Below, one piece after another: positions 19,767 through 31,876 of a DNA stretch of 64,000 nucleotides; the stretch's first letter is position 1; each line of letters opens with the position of its first letter. The notes under the pieces are model-generated. The model did no database searches. It saw nothing but the letters and a program-made list of their open reading frames with translations, and was not told where the DNA came from. The translations under genes and the position numbers were made by a program. Source of the stretch: Pseudomonas sp. (GTDB taxonomy: Bacteria > Pseudomonadota > Gammaproteobacteria > Pseudomonadales > Pseudomonadaceae); contig NZ_JAUYNT010000018.1 of the NCBI RefSeq assembly GCF_030698175.1, forward strand, positions 124,001 to 188,000. The letters are read 5' to 3'.

Positions 19767-21314
19767 GTGCCTATGAACAACTCAGCGCAAGCCGCAAGCA
19801 ACCCCAAGACTGTCGATGTGCTCATCATTGGTTCAGGCTTTGGCGGCCTGGGGATGGCCATCAAGTTGCGCGAAGCCGGTAACGACAACTTCGTGATTCT
19901 GGAAAAAGCCGCCGAGGTCGGCGGCACCTGGCGCGAGAACAGTTACCCGGGCGCGGCCTGCGATGTGCAGTCGCATATGTACTCGTTCTCCTTCGCGCCC
20001 AAAAGCGACTGGAGCCAGCGTTACGCCGGTTGGCAGGAGATCCAGCAATACATTCTGGATACCACGGCAAAGTTCGGCATCCGCCCTTTCGTGCGCTTCC
20101 AGCGCGAAGTCTGCGGCATGCACTTCGACCCGGCCAAAGGGCTGTGGACGGTGGATACCAAAGCCGGCGAGCAGTATGTCGCCCGCCATGTGGTGCTGGC
20201 CTCAGGCCCACTGCATGTGCCGTCGATCCCGAAACTGCCCGGGCAGGAAAACTTCAAGGGCAAGCTCTTCCACTCGGCGCACTGGGACCATGACTATGAC
20301 CTGACCGGCAAGCAGGTGGTCTCGATCGGCACCGGCGGCAGCGCCATCCAGTACGCACCAGAAATCGCCGCCAAGGTGGCCAAGTTGAATATTCTGCAGC
20401 GCACCCCGGCCTGGGTAATCCCCCGGGATGAGCGCAGCTACGCCGGTTGGGAGAAAGGCCTGTTTGCCCGCCTGCCCTTCACCCGCTTCCTGCACCGCGC
20501 CCGCCTGTACTGGAGCAACGAGTCACGGGTTTGGCCGCTGTTTGCGCCACGCCTGGCGGGGGTTTTGCAAAAACTGGCCGAGCTGTTTATTACCACCAAG
20601 GTCAAGGACCCGGCGCTGGCCAAGGCATTGACACCGAACTATTTGATCGGCTGCAAGCGCATCCTGATTTCCAACAAGTGGCTGCCGATGTTTAACCGCG
20701 ACAACGTCGAATTGGTCAGCCAGGGCATTCAAGAATTGCGCGAACACTCGGTGGTGCTGCGCGATGGCCGCGAGCTGCCGGCCGATTGCATCATCCTCGG
20801 CACCGGTTTCGTCACCGACCCGCGCATCTACATGAAGGACTTCCCCTGCAAAGGCCTGCCCGGCCACGACCTGATGCAAGACTGGCAAGATTGCGCCGAA
20901 GCCTATTACGGCACCACGGTGACGGGCTTCCCGAACCTCTACCAACTGGTCGGGCCGAATACCGGCCTGGGCCACAACTCGATCATCTTTATGATCGAAG
21001 CCCAGGTGCATTACGTCTTGCAGTGCCTCAAGCGCCTGCAGGAGAAAGGCGCCGACTACCTGGACGTGAAGCCGCAGGTGCAGCGCGAGTTCAACCAGAA
21101 ACTGCAGGCCAGGTTCGTCGGCACCGCCTGGTCTTCTGGCTGCACCAGCTGGTATCAACAGGCCGGTGGCAAAAACGTACTGATCTGGCCGGGCGCCACC
21201 TGGCGCTTTTGGCTGCAGACCCGGCGAGTGCGCGATGAAGACTACGAGTTCGTCACCTGCGCCAGCCAGCCACAGCCCGTCGAGCTGTTGGACGCGGCGC
21301 CGAGTACGGCGTGA
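19767..21314 (+). CDS. Flavin-containing / Baeyer-Villiger-type monooxygenase
   Basis: GSGFGGLGMAIKL (FAD), GGTWRENSYPGAACDVQSHMYSFSF, GTGGSAIQ (NADPH). Confidence 0.9.
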   Translation: MPMNNSAQAASNPKTVDVLIIGSGFGGLGMAIKLREAGNDNFVILEKAAEVGGTWRENSYPGAACDVQSHMYSFSFAPKSDWSQRYAGWQEIQQYILDTTAKFGIRPFVRFQREVCGMHFDPAKGLWTVDTKAGEQYVARHVVLASGPLHVPSIPKLPGQENFKGKLFHSAHWDHDYDLTGKQVVSIGTGGSAIQYAPEIAAKVAKLNILQRTPAWVIPRDERSYAGWEKGLFARLPFTRFLHRARLYWSNESRVWPLFAPRLAGVLQKLAELFITTKVKDPALAKALTPNYLIGCKRILISNKWLPMFNRDNVELVSQGIQELREHSVVLRDGRELPADCIILGTGFVTDPRIYMKDFPCKGLPGHDLMQDWQDCAEAYYGTTVTGFPNLYQLVGPNTGLGHNSIIFMIEAQVHYVLQCLKRLQEKGADYLDVKPQVQREFNQKLQARFVGTAWSSGCTSWYQQAGGKNVLIWPGATWRFWLQTRRVRDEDYEFVTCASQPQPVELLDAAPSTA

Positions 21315-21338
21315 GATTGCGGTTGCCTGCAGCGCCCA

Positions 21339-21500
21339 TCGCGGATAAATCCGCTCCTACAAGGAGTGGCCAGCCGATGCAATTGCTGCAGGGTGCTGGG
21401 CTTTGGGAGGAGCGGCTTTAGCCGCGAAAGATTCGTGCAAGCACCGGCAAATATTACCCACTGCCGCAGCCCGTTTTTGTAGGAGCGGCTTTAGCCGCGA
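21339..21500. repeat. Three REP-like palindromes (TCGCGGATAAATCCGCTCCTAC; GGAGGAGCGGCTTTAGCCGCGA; TGTAGGAGCGGCTTTAGCCGCGA)
   Basis: Read at 21339-21362 (inverted), 21405-21427 and 21479-21500. Confidence 0.85.
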
Positions 21501-21595
21501 TGCTGTGCTGGCTTGGCGCACCGAAACAAGCTTGGTTATCGGCATTTAAATCCTATGCTGCAAAAGCCCCCCATCCACCCGAGGAAAACCTGTCC

Positions 21596-23203
21596 ATGCC
21601 TGAGTTCGATTATGTGATTGTTGGCGGCGGTTCCGCCGGTTGCGTGCTGGCCGCACGCCTGAGCGAAGACCCGCAAATCAGTGTCTGCCTGCTCGAAGCC
21701 GGCGGCACCGGCGACAGTCAGGTAGTCAAGGTGCCCATGGGCATGGTCGCGATGATGCCGACCAGTCTGAATAACTGGGCGCTAGAGACAGTCCCGCAAC
21801 CGGGCCTGAATGGCCGGATTGGCTACCAGCCACGGGGCAAGATGCTCGGCGGCTCCAGCGGCCTCAACGCCATGGTGTATATCCGTGGCCATCGCTGGGA
21901 CTACGACCACTGGGCCGCACTGGGCAACCTCGGTTGGTCCTATGACGAGGTGCTGCCCTACTTTATCCGCTCTGAACACAATGAGACCTTGCACGACCGC
22001 TTCCACGGCCAGGGCGGGCCGCTCAATGTGGCCGAACTGCGCACCGACAATCCCTTTCAGCAACACTTTGTGGACGCCGCCAAACAAGCCGGTTTCCCGC
22101 TGATTCGCGATTTTAACGGCGCTCAACAGGAAGGCGCTGGTATCTACCAGGCCACCCAGATCAACGGCGAACGTTGCAGCGCCGCGCGTGCCTACCTGCA
22201 GCCGCACCTGCACCGGCCCAACCTCCAGGTGATCACTGGCGCCGCGGCGCACCGGGTGTTGTTCACCGACAAACGTGCCACGGGTATCGAGTACTGCAAA
22301 GACGGGCAAATTCTCCAGGTCCGGGCCCGCCATGAAGTGCTGCTCAGTGCCGGGGCCTTTCAGTCGCCGCAACTGCTGCTGCTCTCCGGGGTGGGCGACA
22401 GCAGCCAGTTGCGCCAGGTCGGCATCGAGCCACTGCTGCACTTGCCTGGCGTCGGCCAAAACCTGCAGGATCACCCGGATTTCGTGTTTATTTACCGGGC
22501 CAAAAGCCACGACCTGTTCGGCCTGTCGCTGCGCGGCAGCCTGCGTATGCTCAAGGAGTTTTGGCGCTACCTGAGTGGTCGGCGCGGCATGCTGACCAGC
22601 AACGTCGCCGAGGGTGGCGCCTTCCTCAAGACCGACCCGGCCTTGCCGGCACCAGACGTGCAACTGCACTTCGCCACCGCCCTGGTGGAAAACCACGCAC
22701 GCACCATTCGCTTAGGTCACGGCTACTCCTGCCACGTGTGCCTGCTGCGGCCAAAAAGTCGTGGCACGGTGAAACTGCGCAGCGCCAACCCGGATGACAG
22801 GCCGCTGATCGACCCGAATTTTCTCGGCGAACCGGACGATCTCGAAGCCATGGTTAAAGGCTTCAAACTGACCCGTCAAATCATGGATGCCCCGGCCCTG
22901 GCCGAGCACCGGCATGCCGAGTTGCACAGTGACAACGTGCGCAGCGATGAACAAATTCGGCAGATCCTGCGCGAGCGTAGCGACACGGTTTACCACCCGG
23001 TGGGCACCTGCATGATGGGCCAAGGTCCGCTGGCGGTGGTCGATGCCGAGTTGCGCGTGCACGGCCTGCAAGGCTTGCGGGTGGTGGACGCCTCGATCAT
23101 GCCAACCCTGATCGGTGGCAATACCAACGCCCCCGCGATGATGATCGCCGAGAAAGCCGCAGACTTGATCCGCGCCAGCCACGCCGCCCGCCTCAGCGCC
23201 TGA
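21596..23203 (+). CDS. GMC family FAD-dependent oxidoreductase (choline dehydrogenase-like)
   Basis: [58 protein letters not shown]. Start placed after GAGGAAAACC; the ORF track start 21500 reads through a REP. Confidence 0.92.
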   Translation: MPEFDYVIVGGGSAGCVLAARLSEDPQISVCLLEAGGTGDSQVVKVPMGMVAMMPTSLNNWALETVPQPGLNGRIGYQPRGKMLGGSSGLNAMVYIRGHRWDYDHWAALGNLGWSYDEVLPYFIRSEHNETLHDRFHGQGGPLNVAELRTDNPFQQHFVDAAKQAGFPLIRDFNGAQQEGAGIYQATQINGERCSAARAYLQPHLHRPNLQVITGAAAHRVLFTDKRATGIEYCKDGQILQVRARHEVLLSAGAFQSPQLLLLSGVGDSSQLRQVGIEPLLHLPGVGQNLQDHPDFVFIYRAKSHDLFGLSLRGSLRMLKEFWRYLSGRRGMLTSNVAEGGAFLKTDPALPAPDVQLHFATALVENHARTIRLGHGYSCHVCLLRPKSRGTVKLRSANPDDRPLIDPNFLGEPDDLEAMVKGFKLTRQIMDAPALAEHRHAELHSDNVRSDEQIRQILRERSDTVYHPVGTCMMGQGPLAVVDAELRVHGLQGLRVVDASIMPTLIGGNTNAPAMMIAEKAADLIRASHAARLSA

Positions 23204-23260
23204 TCGGGTATAACTTCAAACAGTCAAAACCACAGGCCTTAGCCGGCCAGGAGAATAACA

Positions 23261-24070
23261 ATGAGTGGGACTGAATTTCGCAATCGGGTGGTGGTGATTA
23301 CCGGCGCCGGCTCAGGCATAGGCCGGGCACTGGCGCTGCAGTTTGCCGCGGCCGGCGCCCGCTTGGCGCTGTCGGACGTTAACCGTGCGGGGCTGGATGA
23401 AACCCTGGCAATGCTGGCCGCCGGCTGCGAGGCGCGCGGTTACAGCGTCGATGTGTCGTCACGCGAGGCGGTGTTCGCCCATGCGGACGAGGTGCAGCGC
23501 GATTTTGGCACCGCGCACCTGCTGATCAACAACGCCGGCGCCGCCCTGGTCGGCACCATCGCCCACACCAGCATCGAAGAATTCGAGTGGCAGATCGGCA
23601 TCAACCTGTGGGGCGTGATCTACGGTACCAAGGCCTTTCTGCCGATGATGCTGGCGCAACGGGATGGCTGCATCGTCAATATCTCCAGCGTCTTCGGCCT
23701 GGTGGGCTTCCCCTTGCAGGGCGCCTACAACATCTCCAAGTTCGGCGTGCGCGGCTTTACCGAATGCCTCTGGACCGAGCTGGACGGCACTGGGGTACGG
23801 GCGGTTTGCGTGCACCCCGGCGGAATCAAAACCAACATCGACAAGGCCGCGCGGCTGGTCCAGGCGGCCGGCAAGGAAGAGTCTATTTTCGCCAAACTGG
23901 GCGACAAAATGCTGATCACCCCGCCAGAAGACTGCGCCGCCGACATCATCCAGGGCGTGCTCAGTGGCAAACGGCGGATTCTCACCGGCAACAAATCCAG
24001 CACCCTGCACTGGTTGTCGCGGCTGCTGCCCAACAGCTATCCGGCGATCATTCGCTTGCTCGCCCGTTAA
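23261..24070 (+). CDS. SDR family NAD(P)-dependent oxidoreductase
   Basis: VVVITGAGSGIGRALALQFA, LLINNAGAAL, NISSVFGLVGFPLQGAYNISKFG. Confidence 0.93.
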   Translation: MSGTEFRNRVVVITGAGSGIGRALALQFAAAGARLALSDVNRAGLDETLAMLAAGCEARGYSVDVSSREAVFAHADEVQRDFGTAHLLINNAGAALVGTIAHTSIEEFEWQIGINLWGVIYGTKAFLPMMLAQRDGCIVNISSVFGLVGFPLQGAYNISKFGVRGFTECLWTELDGTGVRAVCVHPGGIKTNIDKAARLVQAAGKEESIFAKLGDKMLITPPEDCAADIIQGVLSGKRRILTGNKSSTLHWLSRLLPNSYPAIIRLLAR

Positions 24071-24298
24071 AGCGCCGCGCCCGCCGCACACGAACAGCAG
24101 TGCTTGGGCATGGCCCTGGCACTGCCGCAATTTAGCTTCTGTCCCAGTTAGGTGTTGCTACCCGCAACGTTGTTAGAGGCTCGTGCGGCTATCGACTCCA
24201 CCGTCATGGGTTTCACACTTCCTGCCTGCTATAAATCCCATAGCTAAAACCTATTTGATCGGTCAGCACCCAGACACCAAGCTGGGCTGACCCGTTAG

Positions 24299-26521
<2,223 letters not shown>

Positions 26522-26557
26522 CCACCGAGACTAGGCCTTAACCGGCCTAAAAGACTG

Positions 26558-26600
26558 GCCGCTATCTGCTGAGGGATACCTCATCAGGTAGCGGCTTTTT
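26558..26600 (+). terminator. Rho-independent terminator after katG
   Basis: gccgctatctg...caggtagcggcttttt hairpin plus T-run. Confidence 0.75.
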
Positions 26601-26704
26601 ACATTCGGCAACTGCACTGCACCGCAAAACGCGCAAAACTTACGCTTATTATTTTTGCCGCATTTATCGGCCAGCAACAGGCACTAAGCCGTAGCCTTGA
26701 TAGA

Positions 26705-26866
26705 TCATTCCTCAGCAGAAATGCTTGAGTCTTGACTGGACTCATCAGCCATTTTCAACCGGTCAGCCTTACTAATGTATTTAGACTTACTTGGCGGCGC
26801 CAATTTGGAGCTAGCCTTTTTGGCGTGGGCTTTTAATAGCTGTTTTATTTTTTTACGGCGATTCAT
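26705..26866 (-). CDS. DUF2986-like small basic protein
   Basis: 53 aa MNRRKKIKQLLKAHAKKASSKLAPPSKSKYISKADRLKMADE. Start moved to the internal ATG. Confidence 0.72.
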   Translation of the reverse strand: MNRRKKIKQLLKAHAKKASSKLAPPSKSKYISKADRLKMADESSQDSSISAEE

Positions 26867-27163
26867 ATCTTTATACCCAGGGTATGTCCACGGCCTGGCA
26901 TGGCCGCTTGGTGTCACTCAATTATCCTTTATCAGCCCCAGAAATCGAGTGCCGATAAGGCAACAGCCGAGCGCAGAATTCCCGAAAAACCTAGACTGGA
27001 TGTTCTGGTGGCAAAGGCTTCGCGGTTTTCCATACGAGACTTGCTGGTTATCCAAGGCAGTGTGTTGCTCCGCCCGCTGCTCGGGCCGATGTTTTTGTTG
27101 CAAGGGCGCTAACCATTCGCGATAGGGAATTAGCTTTGATACTTGTGCTGCCTGCACCGACCA

Positions 27164-27243
27164 ATCGCGGATAAATCCGCTCCTACAGGGAGGTGGCCGA
27201 TGAGATTATTGCAGGTACCTGGCTTGTGTAGGAGCGGCTTTTG
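27164..27243. repeat. REP-like pair (second copy truncated)
   Basis: atcgcggataaatccgctcctaca at 27164-27187 and tgtaggagcggctt at about 27228. Confidence 0.7.
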
Positions 27244-27460
27244 TAACAAAGGGCAGCGCGAAGCAAGCGCGAACACGCTGACAATCCTGCAGGGCCAAAA
27301 CTATTCTTTTCCCCGCATTTATCTGGGTCACAAACCTGAGGTCACGGGACTTGTGCTTTGCAACACGTAGAGTGGGCTAAAGCCCACCCTACAAAACAGG
27401 GTCTGTAACACATAACTGGGACAGAGCTTTTTTGCTTCACTACCAGCAGAGATACAAGGC

Positions 27461-28006
27461 ATGAGTTATGAATTCCGCGAACCCGCAGAACCGTCCAAGC
27501 GATTGTTTTTTGCGCTGCCCTGCGCCCCGGCGCAACGCCGCGCTATAGCCCAATGGCGCAGCGCGCTTGAGCTGCGCAGCGGGCGCCCGGTGCCTGCGGA
27601 GAACTTTCATCTGACCCTGATGTTTCTTGGCGCTGTGGCCGTGACGCAGATCCCGGCTATCTGCGCTGCCGCCACAAGTGTGCGAACGCCGGGTGAGCCT
27701 TTGCTGGTGCCGCTGGATCGCCTGGATATCTGGCGCCGCTCGGGGATTTTATTGCTCGCCCCAGAGCAGGAGCCGCAGGCGTTACGCCAGTTGGTCTATG
27801 CCTTGCAGCAGGCGCTGTTGCCGCTTGGCTTTGCCTGCGAACCGCGAGAGTTTCGCCCGCACCTGACCTTGCTGCGCGACTATCGCGAGCCTGTGCCGGA
27901 GTCCAGCTCCCCACCCAGCTTTCACCTGCGCGCCGAACACTTCAGCCTGTTCGAGTCGCACAAAGGCCGCTATCGGTCACTGGCCGAGTGGCCGCTTGCG
28001 CCTTAA
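27461..28006 (+). CDS. thpR: RNA 2',3'-cyclic phosphodiesterase (ThpR/LigT family)
   Basis: Two HxT motifs (NFHLTLMFLG; FRPHLTLLRD). Confidence 0.9.
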   Translation: MSYEFREPAEPSKRLFFALPCAPAQRRAIAQWRSALELRSGRPVPAENFHLTLMFLGAVAVTQIPAICAAATSVRTPGEPLLVPLDRLDIWRRSGILLLAPEQEPQALRQLVYALQQALLPLGFACEPREFRPHLTLLRDYREPVPESSSPPSFHLRAEHFSLFESHKGRYRSLAEWPLAP

Positions 28007-28020
28007 CGAGAGTCGGGCAA

Positions 28021-28491
28021 TTAGCGCTTAAACAAGCCCCAAGGGTCGATAAACAGGGCTGATTTGTCCTGAACCTGGAACAAATTCAGGGTGGTGAACT
28101 GCACGCGATACACCGGTAGCTCAAGCTCTGGCAGGGTGACCACAAAGCCATAACTGGTTAATAGGTTATCTGCGGCTCTGAGCTGGGCCATGGTGGCCTC
28201 GGGGATGCCGTCGCGGGCATAAAACTTGTTCTCGTAAGTGCCGACCACCTCAGTATCCGCGCCTGGAGCGAGCCCAAGGTGTTCGATGATCCTGGCCTTG
28301 ATCAAGGCTTCCAGTTCGGCCAGATCATATTTTTCCGGGTCGAATGAAAGCGGCTCGGTGACGTAGTAATGGATGCGCTCATCGTCATTGCGAATAATTT
28401 CTTTGACCACGATCTGGTGCGGCGTGGTTCGCTGATTCGACTCAAACAGGGAAAAATCACGATTGGTAAACACACACTTCACGCTAAGCAC
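28021..28491 (-). CDS. Hypothetical protein
   Basis: 156 aa ORF in the gap between thpR and the helicase. No family recognised. Confidence 0.55.
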   Translation of the reverse strand: MLSVKCVFTNRDFSLFESNQRTTPHQIVVKEIIRNDDERIHYYVTEPLSFDPEKYDLAELEALIKARIIEHLGLAPGADTEVVGTYENKFYARDGIPEATMAQLRAADNLLTSYGFVVTLPELELPVYRVQFTTLNLFQVQDKSALFIDPWGLFKR

Positions 28492-28650
28492 CCCCTGGGT
28501 TATTTGAATCGTACATGGTTTTTTTCAGCATAGGCGCTGGCAAACAGAGCGGTAGCAAACTCGCCGCGTTGATCCGACTGACTGCCAGTTCAGGGCGAAA
28601 AACACTTATCATTCAAGGATATATCTTATAGCCCGGAGGGGAATCGTCGA

Positions 28651-30612
28651 ATGCTGTCTGCCGCCCGGCGCTACAAGCTGCTCATCTCCAGAGCGCTGGC
28701 GCGTTACTTTCCGCGTACCACCGAGTATTTGCGTGCCGAGGGCAAGGCGGCGTTGCTGCACGACCAGCCCCGCCCACGGCTGAGCAAAGCCAGTGCGCCA
28801 CTGCCCAAGGGCAAAACACCCAGTACCAGGGTTGTGAAAAAACCGGCCAAACCACGGACGAAAACCACTCAAACCAGCACAGCCATTTATGGCCCGGCAC
28901 TCATGGCGGTCGATGAGCCACAGATTGCGGCGATGCGTTTGCGGATAAGCCAGGCAGTGAGCGCGGGCCTGATCAGCGCGCCTTCGGATGAGCAGTGGGC
29001 GATGATCCTCGGGCGTAGTCCGCTGACTCGGGTGTTTGCCGCAGCGGGCTCGGGCAAGTCCACCACTCTGCTGCTGCGGGTGGTGTTTATGCTCTGTCAT
29101 TTAGGGATTGAGCCGGCGCAGCTGACGGTGATTTCCTTTACCAATGCCTCCTGCGCGCAACTGCGCGAGCAGCTGTTGAAGCTGCTGGGTTTCTGGCAGT
29201 TTACCTTCGATGCCAGCCAGGCCCGGCAATGCGTGCGCACCTTTCATTCGGCCATGGGCGGGCTGGCCAAAGAGGCGCTGGGCAATCCCCGTTGGTTCGA
29301 GCAACTGAGCAGCAGCGCCGCCAACAGCGAACTGGATAATCCGCTGACCAGCAGCCGCCTGCGCCCCGCCCAACTGGCCCTGCTCAAACAGGCGTATCAG
29401 CATTGTTATGAACAGCAGCCGGAGTTTCGCCAACTGGTACACGGCCTGCTGGGCTTGCCGGCGCCACTGGCAATGGACGACGCAACCAAGAGCAAACGGG
29501 TGCTCAAGGCGCCGCTGGACGCATACCAACTGGCCGGCGAATTTACCCCGTTGCCGCTGTTCGAAGCCTTCTACCTGCAGGCCGGATTTATCCAGAGCAT
29601 CGGCATTCGCATCGATCAGCTGCAGGCTGAAGCACTGCCTTGCGCCGCTCAAGAACGCAGCTTTATCCAAGCACTGGTCTTGTTTTGGCAGCGCTTCGAG
29701 CAACTGCTGGACGAGCAAGGTTTGCTGACTTTCGACGCGGCCTTTGCCCAGCTCAGCGACCGCCTGAATGCCGGCACGCCGCAACTGTCCGCCGCTGCAT
29801 TGGCGCCCTTCAGCCATCTGTTGATCGATGAATTTCAGGACATCTCGCCGCAAATCGTCCAGTGGCTGAATGCCGTGCAGCGGGCGTTGGTGCGTCAGGG
29901 CACGGCGGTTAGTCTGATGGCCATCGGTGACGACTGGCAGTCGATCTATGGCTGGCGCGGCAGTTCGCCGGAGCTGTTTATCGACTTCGACAAGCACTTC
30001 CCAGGCTTGGGTAAAGCGAGCAAAAGCGCAGTGTTGCTGCTGCAAAACAACTACCGCTCGATTGAGCCGATCATCCGCGACGGCGAGGCGGTGCTGGCCG
30101 GTGTTAGTCACAAGCAGGCGAAAACCAGCAACGCCGTCAGGGCCACTCAAACGGGAGATCATGGGGTTAAGTTGGTGACCCAGTTCGAGCTGAAAACCCG
30201 GCTTCCCGAGCTGTTGGCCGAGATCCAAGCCCAGTGCGCCCACGTCGCCAGCAGCACCAGCCGCGAACGCACCAGCGTGCTGCTATTGAGTCGCAGCAAC
30301 GCCAGCTTGCAGCTGGTGCGCGGCCAGCTCGACCAGCAGTTGCCGGTCAAAGCCTGCACCATCCACGGCGCCAAAGGCTTGCAAGCCGAAGTGGCGATCA
30401 TCCTCGACGACTGCCTGCCGCCCACCCCGCACCCGCTGCGCGATGCGCTCTATGCCTACTCGGGATTTTTCCAGAACAGCTACGGGCAAGCCATGCAGGA
30501 TGAGAGCCTGCGCCTGGCCTATGTGGCGATTACCCGCGGAGTCAGCCGGGTACTCTGGTACTGCAATAAACCCCAAGGGGCGGTGCAGATCTTGCGCAAG
30601 CGGGGGCGCTAA
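28651..30612 (+). CDS. UvrD/Rep-like SF1 DNA helicase
   Basis: Walker A VFAAAGSGKSTTLLL, SFTNASCAQL, LLIDEFQDISPQ, GDDWQSIYGWRGS, TIHGAKGLQAEV. Confidence 0.92.
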   Translation: MLSAARRYKLLISRALARYFPRTTEYLRAEGKAALLHDQPRPRLSKASAPLPKGKTPSTRVVKKPAKPRTKTTQTSTAIYGPALMAVDEPQIAAMRLRISQAVSAGLISAPSDEQWAMILGRSPLTRVFAAAGSGKSTTLLLRVVFMLCHLGIEPAQLTVISFTNASCAQLREQLLKLLGFWQFTFDASQARQCVRTFHSAMGGLAKEALGNPRWFEQLSSSAANSELDNPLTSSRLRPAQLALLKQAYQHCYEQQPEFRQLVHGLLGLPAPLAMDDATKSKRVLKAPLDAYQLAGEFTPLPLFEAFYLQAGFIQSIGIRIDQLQAEALPCAAQERSFIQALVLFWQRFEQLLDEQGLLTFDAAFAQLSDRLNAGTPQLSAAALAPFSHLLIDEFQDISPQIVQWLNAVQRALVRQGTAVSLMAIGDDWQSIYGWRGSSPELFIDFDKHFPGLGKASKSAVLLLQNNYRSIEPIIRDGEAVLAGVSHKQAKTSNAVRATQTGDHGVKLVTQFELKTRLPELLAEIQAQCAHVASSTSRERTSVLLLSRSNASLQLVRGQLDQQLPVKACTIHGAKGLQAEVAIILDDCLPPTPHPLRDALYAYSGFFQNSYGQAMQDESLRLAYVAITRGVSRVLWYCNKPQGAVQILRKRGR

Positions 30613-30689
30613 CCAGCCACGCTTTGAGGGGCTTTAGCGACCCGCATGGATGTGGGAAATGCGGCGAGCCGGATGGACGACCAGCCTTT

Positions 30690-30779
30690 GTAGGATGGGT
30701 TGAGCTTGGCGATACCCATCAATCATCCAGCGCTGCATCTTTGCAACGATGGGTATCGCTGCGCTCAACCCATCCTACG
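30690..30779. repeat. GTAGGATGGGTTGAGC...GCTCAACCCATCCTAC palindromic repeat
   Basis: Inverted arms, same family as 9809. Confidence 0.85.
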
Positions 30780-30803
30780 GCTCAAGTCATCCCACGAGCG
30801 ACA

Positions 30804-31649
30804 TCAGCCCTTCTTGGCGGCCTGTTCCTTGGCGCGCTGGCGCTTGATGAAGTCGATTTTCCATTGCTCCAGGCCAACGAACTCGGAGTTGATGTTCTCC
30901 TCGACCCGGTATTTGGCTTTCAGCGTCTGCACCTCGGCTTGATTCTCGGCCAGGAACTGGTCGAAGCGCTTCAGCAGGGGCGCGTGCTGGATGGTCGAGA
31001 GTTGAAAGCTGCCACGGTTGTAAGGCAAGCCGGCATCGAACTGCAGGGCATTGATAAATTTGCCGCTGTTGTTGAGGGCATAGAGCGCCACTTCGACGTT
31101 GTAGTAGACGCCATCGGCTTGCTTCTTCACGGCGCTGCGGATCATGGTCAGCAGGTTGTCGCTGTCCACCTGGTTGATCTGCCCGGCGTCGATGGCCGCG
31201 CTGTATTGCTGGGGCGTCCAGCCCTTGACCACGGCCAGGCGTTTCAGCTGTTCCAGGCCCTTGCCATGTTGCGGCGGAGCCACCAGCACGCCGTCGATAT
31301 AGTCGACGGTGGCGCTGCTGTAGCTGATGTTTTTACCCAGGCGGGCTGACGTGCCCCAGGCCGCATTATCCGGGTATTTAAAATCGACGCCGCCACTCAG
31401 CAGCTCATCCAGCAGCCCTTGCGTGGCTATCGGCCGGTAGACGAAGGTGACGCCAGCGCTGGCGGCAAAACGGTCGAGCAACTCGCGGGCATAGCCGCTG
31501 TATTGGCCCTGGGCATCGACCGTGTAGTAAGGCAAGAATTGCGCTTTTTCGACGCCGACCACATAGGTCTCGGCACTGGCGGCGCAGGGCAACAAAATGG
31601 CGAACAGACCACAAAGAAATGGCTTCACGGGATTCTCCTTAATCAGCAA
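30804..31649 (-). CDS. Periplasmic substrate-binding protein (SBP family 3-like)
   Basis: Signal peptide-like N-terminus (FLCGLFAILLPCAASAETYVVGVEKAQFLPYYTVDAQGQYSGYARELLDRFA). Confidence 0.82.
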   Translation of the reverse strand: MLIKENPVKPFLCGLFAILLPCAASAETYVVGVEKAQFLPYYTVDAQGQYSGYARELLDRFAASAGVTFVYRPIATQGLLDELLSGGVDFKYPDNAAWGTSARLGKNISYSSATVDYIDGVLVAPPQHGKGLEQLKRLAVVKGWTPQQYSAAIDAGQINQVDSDNLLTMIRSAVKKQADGVYYNVEVALYALNNSGKFINALQFDAGLPYNRGSFQLSTIQHAPLLKRFDQFLAENQAEVQTLKAKYRVEENINSEFVGLEQWKIDFIKRQRAKEQAAKKG

Positions 31650-31686
31650 AAGGCTATGTGCCCGTTAGCTGTTGTGGCAGCCCTTG

Positions 31687-31773
31687 GTAGGATGGGTTGA
31701 GCTTGCGATACCCATCGAGTATCGATGGCAACCAAGCCCGTGATGGGTATCGCTGCGCTCCACCACATCCTAC
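31687..31773. repeat. GTAGGATGGGTTGAGC palindromic repeat
   Basis: Inverted arms read directly. Confidence 0.8.
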
Positions 31774-31876
31774 GGTCGGCTTTTCAACGGTTAATGGGGA
31801 TCAACTCATAACGGCTACATAGCCCAGCAAAACGCCCCGCATTGCAGGGCATGTAGGTAGTTAAGGGGGTAGCGGC

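Noticed and set aside
21500-21595. N-terminal extension of the GMC oxidoreductase
   Set aside because: Starts at the edge of a REP sequence. ATG at 21596 has a better RBS and matches the FAD-binding N-terminus.
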